This document shows, one piece after another, positions 1-5,013 of a stretch of DNA of 6,339 bases. Each line of letters opens with the position of its first letter. Position 1 is the first letter of the stretch. Both the position numbers and the translations under genes were made by a program. The stretch is from Flavobacterium sp. UBA807 (GTDB lineage Bacteria; Bacteroidota; Bacteroidia; Flavobacteriales; Flavobacteriaceae): NCBI GenBank assembly GCA_002296885.1, contig DBIH01000186.1, forward strand, positions 1 through 6,339, in the 5' to 3' direction. The notes under the pieces were generated by a model. The model was given only the letters and a program-made list of their open reading frames with translations. It was not told the DNA's origin and did no database searches.

Positions 1-209
1 GCCATATCAACAATACGTTTGATGACTTTTAAATGTGCTTTTGGGAAATAGGACTTTCTAAATTGCCAAATGTCGATGATGTCTCCGTTTAATACTAAAA
101 TCTTTGGCTTGATAGAGGATAAATAGTAGCTCAGTTCGTGGGCATGTGAACCAAAAGTTCCTAAATGAACATCTGAAATCACAACTAAATCTAATTTTCT
201 TTTTTTCAA
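1..209 (-). CDS. LpxH-like calcineurin-type metallophosphoesterase (probable UDP-2,3-diacylglucosamine diphosphatase), C-terminus outside window
   Basis: The reverse strand encodes about 69 residues of a calcineurin-like phosphoesterase before the left edge cuts it off. Visible are the first metal-binding block, SDVHLG (D-x-H, residues 12-17), and the second, NGDIIDIW (GD-x-x-D, residues 41-48). The Trp after GDIID and the spacing resemble the LpxH-like proteins of Bacteroidota, annotated as UDP-2,3-diacylglucosamine diphosphatases. These would hydrolyse UDP-2,3-diacylglucosamine to lipid X in lipid A synthesis at the cytoplasmic membrane. No ATG lies in frame between the upstream stop and the conserved core, so the best start is TTG at 209-207, giving an N-terminus of (M)KKRKLDLVV; an ATT just upstream is less likely. 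The gene is divergent from aroC. The metallophosphoesterase fold is secure. The exact substrate is inferred from family resemblance only, because the later metal and substrate residues lie outside the window. Confidence 0.8.
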   Translation of the reverse strand, partial: MKKRKLDLVVISDVHLGTFGSHAHELSYYLSSIKPKILVLNGDIIDIWQFRKSYFPKAHLKVIKRIVDM

Positions 210-231
210 AATAAATGAATTTAGAGTTTAG

Positions 232-239
232 CAAATTAA
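232..239 (-). promoter_or_regulatory. weak candidate -7 element for the LpxH-like gene
   Basis: On the reverse strand TTAATTTG differs by one base from the Bacteroidota -7 consensus TAnnTTTG and lies 22 bp upstream of the proposed TTG start. No TTTG or TTG occurs at the expected distance further upstream, so this is only a tentative site. Nothing better is visible between it and the divergent aroC promoter. Confidence 0.2.
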
Positions 240-306
240 AAAACTCAAGGTTAATTGAATTAAAAGTTAATGTTATCAAATCCATATCTTTATATTGAAT
301 AAGAAA

Positions 307-346
307 ACTTTGCAACTTCGTTACTTTGCTACTTTATAACTTAATC
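307..346. repeat. five ACTT units at an exact 8-bp period
   Basis: ACTT begins at 307, 315, 323, 331 and 339, so five consecutive 8-bp units share the first four bases: ACTTTGCA, ACTTCGTT, ACTTTGCT, ACTTTATA and ACTTAATC. The second half of each unit varies, with TTGC shared by units 1 and 3. The run lies directly against the aroC promoter. Its third unit supplies the -33 TTTG, and its last unit ends one base before the -7 box. The periodicity is read directly from the sequence. Whether it is a degenerate dispersed repeat, a protein-binding array or chance is not known. Confidence 0.6.
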
Positions 347-355
347 CTATATTTG
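325..355 (+). promoter_or_regulatory. Bacteroidota-type promoter of aroC
   Basis: TTTG at 325-328, a 19-bp spacer and TATATTTG at 348-355 match the Bacteroidota primary sigma factor pattern TTTG-N19-TAnnTTTG. The -7 box ends 17 bp before the aroC ATG, leaving a short leader and no room for a riboswitch. No Shine-Dalgarno sequence precedes the start; the leader is A-rich, as is usual in this phylum. Confidence 0.75.
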
Positions 356-372
356 TTTTAAAACGAAACGAC

Positions 373-1443
373 ATGGCCGGAAATAGCTACGGAACACTTT
401 TTAAACTGACCACTTTTGGCGAATCACACGGCGAAGCCTTAGGCGGAATTATTGATGGTTGTCCAGCCGGAATCACACTTGATTTAGATGCAATTCAGTC
501 AGAAATGCAACGTAGAAAACCTGGTCAGTCTTCTATTGTTACCCAACGAAAAGAAGAAGATGAAGTACAGTTTCTCTCTGGCTTATTTGAAGGCAAAACT
601 ACCGGAACTCCCATAGGATTTATCATTCCGAATACTAATCAGAAGTCGGATGATTATTCCCATATAAAAGACAGTTATCGTCCAAGCCATGCCGATTATG
701 TTTACGAAAAGAAATATGGCATCCGTGATTATCGCGGTGGCGGAAGAAGCTCCGCACGCGAAACAGCCTGTAGAGTTGTAGCCGGAGCGATTGCCAAGCA
801 AATCCTGTCGAATATAAAAATCAATGCTTTTGTTTCTTCGGTTGGTGAAATATTTATTGACAAACCCTATCAGGATTTAGATTTCTCATTAACCGAAACG
901 AATGCTGTCCGTTGTCCCGATTTGGCTACAGCCGAAAAAATGGAAAACTATATCAAAGAAATCCGCAAAGAAGGCGATACCGTTGGAGGAACAATTACAT
1001 GTGTTTTGCAAAACGTTCCGATTGGTTTGGGTGAACCGGTTTTTGATAAATTGCATGCCGAACTCGGTAAAGCCATGCTTTCTATCAATGCGGTAAAAGG
1101 ATTTGAATTCGGTAGCGGATTTTGTGGTGCCCGAATGAAAGGCAGCGAACACAACGATTTATACAACGAAGACGGAACCACAAAGACCAACCTTTCGGGC
1201 GGAATTCAGGGCGGAATCTCCAACGGAATGGATATTTATTTCAGGGTTGCTTTCAAACCCGTGGCAACATTAATCCAAAAACAGGAAGTGCTGACCAACG
1301 AAAATAAATTGGTTGAACAACAAGGAAAAGGGCGACACGATCCGTGCGTTGTTCCCCGTGCAGTGCCTATTGTCGAAGCAATGGCGGCAATAGTTTTGGC
1401 TGATTTTTATTTATTAAACAAAGTTTATAATACTGATTTTTAG
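373..1443 (+). CDS. aroC: chorismate synthase
   Basis: AroC converts 5-enolpyruvylshikimate-3-phosphate to chorismate by anti-1,4-elimination of phosphate. This is the last shikimate-pathway step and needs reduced FMN; the enzyme is a cytosolic homotetramer. The 356-residue product is full length for the family. All three family signatures are present: GESHG at residues 16-20 with the following [20 protein letters not shown] at 122-131; and RHDPC at 321-325, leading into PIVEAMA. The second conserved catalytic histidine lies in RPSHADY (H106), and RRKPGQS (47-53) contributes to the substrate and flavin site. The ATG at 373 places GESHG at the usual distance from the N-terminus and lies 17 bp after a consensus -7 box. 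The gene stands alone rather than in an aro operon: the upstream gene is divergent and the next gene encodes a transporter. No truncation or missing key residue is visible. Confidence 0.98.
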   Translation: MAGNSYGTLFKLTTFGESHGEALGGIIDGCPAGITLDLDAIQSEMQRRKPGQSSIVTQRKEEDEVQFLSGLFEGKTTGTPIGFIIPNTNQKSDDYSHIKDSYRPSHADYVYEKKYGIRDYRGGGRSSARETACRVVAGAIAKQILSNIKINAFVSSVGEIFIDKPYQDLDFSLTETNAVRCPDLATAEKMENYIKEIRKEGDTVGGTITCVLQNVPIGLGEPVFDKLHAELGKAMLSINAVKGFEFGSGFCGARMKGSEHNDLYNEDGTTKTNLSGGIQGGISNGMDIYFRVAFKPVATLIQKQEVLTNENKLVEQQGKGRHDPCVVPRAVPIVEAMAAIVLADFYLLNKVYNTDF

Positions 1444-1467
1444 AAGCTGTTTCCCGCTATACGTTCC

Positions 1468-1537
1468 AATCTTTTTTATTGTTTTGTCACATCGAGCGCA
1501 GTCGAGATGCTTATTTTAAATACAATAAAAAAGGATT
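1468..1537. repeat. long inverted repeat enclosing a REP-like core
   Basis: The left arm at 1468-1481 (AATC followed by TTTTTTATTG) pairs with the right arm at 1523-1537 (CAATAAAAAAGG followed by ATT). This gives a stem of 14 bp with one bulged G. The 41-nt loop carries GTCACATCGAGCGCAGTCGA and the following GATGC (1486-1510), which itself folds through CAT/ATG and CGA/TCG with a small bulge. GAGCGCAGTCGA-type palindromes of this kind are, from memory, scattered through flavobacterial intergenic regions as REP-like sequences. Copy number cannot be seen here. Placed just after aroC, the structure could also attenuate or terminate its transcript, although no canonical GC stem plus T-tract is present. 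Confidence 0.55.
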
Positions 1538-1556
1538 TCCACTGCTATCGGGGCTA
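1527..1556. repeat. probable dispersed flavobacterial intergenic motif (AAAAAGGATTTCC...CGGGGCTA)
   Basis: The stretch from AAAAAAGGATTTCC through ATCGGGGCTA is locally GC-richer than its surroundings, non-coding, and overlaps the right arm of the neighbouring inverted repeat. I recognise it from memory as resembling a motif often found between genes in Flavobacterium, usually seen on the other strand as TAGCCCCGAT...GGAAATCCTTTTT. There is only one copy in this window, so repetition is recalled and not shown. It ends 28 bp before the symporter start codon and is therefore likely part of that gene's 5' region. Confidence 0.4.
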
Positions 1557-1584
1557 GGCTTTTTATAAACAAGAAATTCATCTT

Positions 1585-2838
1585 ATGACTACAACACAAA
1601 CTCAAAAAAAATCATTTCTTTCCAATCTTACCGTTCAGATTCTTATCGCAATGCTTCTCGGAGCATTGCTTGGCATTTTTATCCATAATAATTATGCTGA
1701 GGATACTGCCAAAAGCTTCAGTGACAACATCAAAATGCTGGCAACCATTTTCATTCGATTGGTGCAAATGATTATTTCGCCTTTGGTGTTTACGACATTG
1801 GTTGTCGGGATTGCCAAATTGGGCGACATTAAAGCAGTCGGAAGAATAGGAGGAAAGGCATTAGGTTGGTTTTTCACGGCTTCATTTATTTCTTTGCTCA
1901 TAGGAATGTTTTGGGTAAATACACTTCAACCGGGAGTCGGTCTGAAATTAGGTAATATTGATGTTTCTACAGCAACAGAAGTTGTTGAAAAAACAGACGG
2001 TTTCTCAGCCCAGAATTTTGTCGAGCATATTATTCCGAAAAGTATCATTGAAGCTATGGCAAACAATGAAATATTGCAGATTGTAATCTTTTCAATTTTC
2101 TTCGGATTAGCGGCAGCATCGATAGGAGCTACAGCCAAACCAGTTGTTAATGCACTGGATAAAGCTTCTCACATCATTTTAAAAATGGTTAACTATGTAA
2201 TGAAGTTTGCTCCGATAGGTGTTTTTGGAGCTATAGCCGGAGTTTTTGCTATCCGTGATTTAAATGATTTATTGCTTACGTATGCCAAATTTTTCGGTTC
2301 ATTCCTAATTGGAATTTCAACACTTTGGATAGTACTGCTTTTAATTGGATATATTTTTCTCAAAAATTCTATGTCAAAATTATTGAAACACATTGTCAGT
2401 CCATTGATAATAGCATTTGGAACTACAAGTTCTGAAGCTGTTTTCCCAAAATTGACAGAAGAATTGGAAAGTTTTGGCATAAAAGATAAGATAGTTTCCT
2501 TTATGCTACCCCTTGGATATTCCTTCAATCTTGACGGTAGCATGATGTACATGACTTTTGCCAGTATTTTTATTGCACAGGCTTATGGTGTATCACTTGA
2601 TTTCGGCACACAAATGACAATGCTTGTTGTCTTAATGCTTACCAGTAAAGGAATTGCAGGTGTTCCAAGAGCAAGTTTGGTCGTGGTTGCAGCAACATGT
2701 GGAATGTTTAAAATTCCCGTTGAAGGTATCGCTTTAATACTGCCTATCGATCACTTTTGCGATATGTTCAGAAGTGCTACAAATGTACTTGGTAATGCCT
2801 TAGCAACTTCTGTTGTTGGCAAATGGGAAAAAGAATAA
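1585..2838 (+). CDS. dicarboxylate/amino acid:cation symporter (DAACS/SLC1 family), probably glutamate/aspartate uptake
   Basis: The product is a 417-residue inner-membrane secondary transporter of the glutamate transporter fold, full length for bacterial members. After a short cytosolic N-terminus it has hydrophobic helices and both re-entrant hairpins. HP1 carries GTTSSEA (279-285), TM7 carries NLDGS (315-319; NMDGT in archaeal GltPh), HP2 carries SKGIAGVPRAS (354-364), and TM8 carries D389, D393, R396 and N400. D393 and R396 align with GltPh D394 and R397, which bind the substrate amino group and the side-chain carboxylate. That combination favours acidic amino acids over plain dicarboxylates, since DctA proteins lack the equivalent of D394. 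N404 occupies the place of GltPh D405, a cation-site residue, so coupling may differ (Na+ or H+). The ATG at 1585 starts the only in-frame reading with a normal N-terminus. No clear promoter is seen upstream; the leader is filled by repeat-like sequence. Confidence 0.93.
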   Translation: MTTTQTQKKSFLSNLTVQILIAMLLGALLGIFIHNNYAEDTAKSFSDNIKMLATIFIRLVQMIISPLVFTTLVVGIAKLGDIKAVGRIGGKALGWFFTASFISLLIGMFWVNTLQPGVGLKLGNIDVSTATEVVEKTDGFSAQNFVEHIIPKSIIEAMANNEILQIVIFSIFFGLAAASIGATAKPVVNALDKASHIILKMVNYVMKFAPIGVFGAIAGVFAIRDLNDLLLTYAKFFGSFLIGISTLWIVLLLIGYIFLKNSMSKLLKHIVSPLIIAFGTTSSEAVFPKLTEELESFGIKDKIVSFMLPLGYSFNLDGSMMYMTFASIFIAQAYGVSLDFGTQMTMLVVLMLTSKGIAGVPRASLVVVAATCGMFKIPVEGIALILPIDHFCDMFRSATNVLGNALATSVVGKWEKE

Positions 2839-2860
2839 TTTTTATTTAAAAAATAAGTTT

Positions 2861-2868
2861 TATATTTG
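2861..2868 (+). promoter_or_regulatory. -7 promoter element (TATATTTG) of the T9SS cargo gene
   Basis: TATATTTG matches the Bacteroidota -7 consensus TAnnTTTG exactly and is identical to the aroC box. It ends 29 bp before the downstream ATG. The -33 position is poor: it reads ATTT, at the stop codon of the symporter gene, instead of TTTG. The promoter may therefore be weaker or need an activator. The leader is A/T-rich without a Shine-Dalgarno sequence. Confidence 0.6.
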
Positions 2869-2897
2869 GGCAACTTTAACAATAAAATAATCATTCT

Positions 2898-4535
2898 ATG
2901 AAAAAAATTACTTTACTGATAGTAATACTATTAGCATCTTTTAGTATCCAGGCACAATCGGATATTTATAACGCTTTGACACAAAATGGGGGTACATCTC
3001 AAAATGGGCGTGCGCCTCAAGGAGCAAGACCGGCAGGAAGAAGCGTTTGGTTGATTACACCTACAGAAATGGCAGCTTCAGGTATGCCTGCTGGACATGT
3101 TGTTTCACTTGGATTTTTGTATTCTGTAGCTCATAATGCCGGAATTACAGGAACTATCACAATTTATTTGCAAAACACTACTAATACAACTAATACCAAA
3201 AGTACAACTTGGGCAACAGCTATTACAGGAATGACGATGGTTAGTACGGGTGCTGTTACATTGCCTTCAACAACAGGAACTTTTGACATCCCTTTTGTAG
3301 GTGGTACTTGGTTTGACTACACAGGTGGAGGTTTGTATGTAGCTTTTGACTATCAAAACTTTTCAAATCCTGTAGCTACTACGGCAAGTACTGCTTTATG
3401 TAACACTGATTTAACAGGTGGTATTATTGGTGCTATGGCAGCTGCCGGGGCAACAACACCTCCAACAACCCTTACAGCTTCTGCTTTTAGACCTCACACT
3501 CGTCTTGGAATACAAGTATCTTGTGCAAGACCAACCAATCTTTCTGCAAATAATGCTACATTTTCAACTGCAGATTTATCATTTACCAACACTGGTGGAA
3601 CTACAGACTTAGAATATGGAGCTTATGGATATACTCAAGGTTCAGGTACAACTTTAACAAATGTTACTTCTCCTTATACACTTAACGGATTATCACCTTC
3701 ATCAGTTTATGATTTTTATGTTAAAAGTAATTGTGGTGCGGGTAATTCAAGTATCTGGAATGGACCATATGCATTCAATACTCTTTTCACTACAGTTGAT
3801 CCAACCTATATTGAAAGTTTTGAACAAGACATTTTACCATTCGTTGGTTGGTTAGCAATTCCGGATAATACTGCTGATTCGTGGTTTATCAACAATGGCT
3901 TGGCACAAGACGGAAGTTTTACTACAGCTTCTATTGCTCCAACTGCAGCAGCAGCTGACGCGCGTATGTTCTCAAGAGGTGTTAATCTTGTTGCTGGAGC
4001 AACGGTAGATGTAAGTTTTTATATCGAAAACTTTGTGAGTTCTTCTACTAATACAGGGAACTATGAGTTGACTTATGGAAATGCTCAGACAGCTGCTTCT
4101 CAAACAACAGTTGTAGGAAGTGAGACAGGTATTAGTAATGCAACATATGTTCAAAAAACATACAGTTTCACAGCTCCTTCTACAGGAACATTTTACTTTG
4201 CGTTTCATAACACTTCACCGCTTAATGCAGCTGGAACTCACGCATTGTTAGTTGACAACTTCGTTGTAACACAAACATTGAAAAACAATGAATATTTAGC
4301 ATCTAAATTGAATGTCTATCCAAACCCTGCGAAGAATGTTATCAATTTCTCTAACGATGTGAATGCAGTAGTTAGCAGAATTGAAATGACTGACTTAAAC
4401 GGAAGAGTAGTTAAAACTGAATCTGTAAATGCTACAAGCGGTCAGGTTTCTATCAGCGATTTATCTACAGGTGTTTACATGATGAAAATCATAACTGACC
4501 AAGGTTTAGCAGTTAAGAAAATTGTAAAAGAATAA
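2898..4535 (+). CDS. secreted multidomain protein with fibronectin type III domain and T9SS C-terminal sorting domain
   Basis: The 545-residue protein begins with a signal peptide: MKK, a hydrophobic stretch to about residue 15, then SIQAQ. Probable cleavage is after A19, leaving Gln at the new N-terminus. Residues about 20-208 form a Thr/Gly-rich, predicted beta-sandwich region with no family I can name. Residues about 209-297 (from SCARPTNL) look like a fibronectin type III domain. Residues about 305-460, from SFEQD...GW to LLVDNFVVTQ, resemble the jelly-roll modules (MAM or choice-of-anchor type) common in Bacteroidota surface proteins. The C-terminal 75-80 residues are a type A T9SS sorting domain: LNVYPNPAKN (Y474-P-N-P), then DLNGRVV, LSTGVYMMKI and a basic end KKIVKE. 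The protein should cross the inner membrane by Sec and the outer membrane by T9SS, then be released or anchored. No catalytic motif is visible, so an adhesin or binding role is possible but unproven. It has its own -7 box and ends at a strong terminator. Confidence 0.9.
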   Translation: MKKITLLIVILLASFSIQAQSDIYNALTQNGGTSQNGRAPQGARPAGRSVWLITPTEMAASGMPAGHVVSLGFLYSVAHNAGITGTITIYLQNTTNTTNTKSTTWATAITGMTMVSTGAVTLPSTTGTFDIPFVGGTWFDYTGGGLYVAFDYQNFSNPVATTASTALCNTDLTGGIIGAMAAAGATTPPTTLTASAFRPHTRLGIQVSCARPTNLSANNATFSTADLSFTNTGGTTDLEYGAYGYTQGSGTTLTNVTSPYTLNGLSPSSVYDFYVKSNCGAGNSSIWNGPYAFNTLFTTVDPTYIESFEQDILPFVGWLAIPDNTADSWFINNGLAQDGSFTTASIAPTAAAADARMFSRGVNLVAGATVDVSFYIENFVSSSTNTGNYELTYGNAQTAASQTTVVGSETGISNATYVQKTYSFTAPSTGTFYFAFHNTSPLNAAGTHALLVDNFVVTQTLKNNEYLASKLNVYPNPAKNVINFSNDVNAVVSRIEMTDLNGRVVKTESVNATSGQVSISDLSTGVYMMKIITDQGLAVKKIVKE

Positions 4536-4555
4536 TTTATACTTTTATATAAATC

Positions 4556-4587
4556 AAAAACGACTAAGGAAACTTAGTCGTTTTTTT
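4556..4587. terminator. bidirectional intrinsic terminator with GAAA tetraloop
   Basis: CGACTAAG (4561-4568), loop GAAA (4569-4572) and CTTAGTCG (4573-4580) form a perfect 8-bp stem. It is extended by A5 (4556-4560) pairing with the start of a T7 tract (4581-4587). The A5 before the stem gives a U-tract on the reverse strand, so the hairpin can end both converging transcripts. The T tract runs into the TAA stop (4588-4586) of the minus-strand DCC-family gene. Confidence 0.92.
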
Positions 4588-5008
4588 ATTCTAAAAATTT
4601 AGATTTTAGTTCCGAAGTCGGAATCATGCAACTCTCTTTTTTGCCAAACCATTTGTATCTGTTTCTGGCAACATAATCATAAATTTTATCTAACATGGTT
4701 TTTGGAAGAATTGAAAACACAAGTAAGCATTTATGAATTCCGCTTATTTCTTTCAGTATTTTAAAAGCAACATCTGACTTGCAATAATAAGTATCTGGAG
4801 GTTCGTATAAAATGGTGCTGTCAAATGTTGAAGTTGAAATCCCAATATGACAGATAATTTTTTGTCCTAATTCCGATTGAAGCTGAACAAAACGGAAGAC
4901 GTCTTTTTTATCATGTTTTATGACAAACTGGACAGAAGAATCACAAAGATTGCAAACTCCGTCAAACAGGATTATTTTTTTTTCTTTTGGTAATTCAGAG
5001 ATTTCCAT
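4586..5008 (-). CDS. DCC-family (DUF393) thiol-disulfide oxidoreductase-like protein
   Basis: This 140-residue soluble protein belongs to the DUF393 / DCC family (relatives include Bacillus YuxK). The defining motif DGVCNLCD lies at residues 16-23 near the N-terminus, with cysteines C19 and C22 in a CxxC arrangement. It is followed by SSVQFVIKHDKK and the family-typical FVQLQSELGQ. A second conserved block, RNRYKWFGK (115-123), is followed by C127 in ESCMIPT. The family is annotated as thioredoxin-fold thiol-disulfide oxidoreductase by motif; its physiological substrate is not established and nothing here reveals it. No signal peptide is visible, so it is probably cytosolic. The ATG is 5 bp after the mutS2 stop codon, pointing to cotranscription. 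The stop codon overlaps the bidirectional terminator. Length is normal for the family. Confidence 0.9.
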   Translation of the reverse strand: MEISELPKEKKIILFDGVCNLCDSSVQFVIKHDKKDVFRFVQLQSELGQKIICHIGISTSTFDSTILYEPPDTYYCKSDVAFKILKEISGIHKCLLVFSILPKTMLDKIYDYVARNRYKWFGKKESCMIPTSELKSKFLE

Positions 5009-5013
5009 TTTAT

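Noticed and set aside
58..315. 85-codon minus-strand reading frame over the left intergenic region
   Set aside because: It overlaps the LpxH-like coding sequence in another frame. Its product is a Phe/Cys/Arg-rich shadow with no motif, whereas the alternative frame contains the DVHLG and GDIID motifs.
307..346. CRISPR-like or iteron-like array
   Set aside because: The units are 8 bp with only 4 conserved bases and no spacer structure. There is no replication gene or DnaA boxes nearby, so neither a CRISPR nor an origin is supported.
210..372. Riboswitch or attenuator leader for aroC
   Set aside because: The promoter -7 box ends 17 bp before the ATG, leaving too short a leader. No leader peptide or aptamer-like structure is seen.
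889..1307. Several short reading frames on both strands within aroC
   Set aside because: All overlap the chorismate synthase frame, which carries every family signature. None has independent support.
1444..1584. TAnnTTTG promoter for the symporter gene
   Set aside because: The closest match, TTGTTTTG at 1479-1486, lacks the A at position 2 and has no -33 element at the proper distance; it also lies inside the inverted repeat.
2193..2552. 119-codon antisense reading frame inside the symporter gene
   Set aside because: It lies wholly opposite a well-supported transporter gene, shows no recognisable domain and has no promoter or start context. It is a codon-bias shadow.
2836..2860. Terminator after the symporter gene
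   Set aside because: TTATTT...AAATAA can pair, but only A/T base pairs are available and no GC stem exists. Read-through into the next gene is possible.
3418..4208. Short Leu/Gln-rich or Cys/Ser-rich frames within the T9SS cargo gene
   Set aside because: Low-complexity translations of the Thr/Ala-rich codons in other frames; no motifs.
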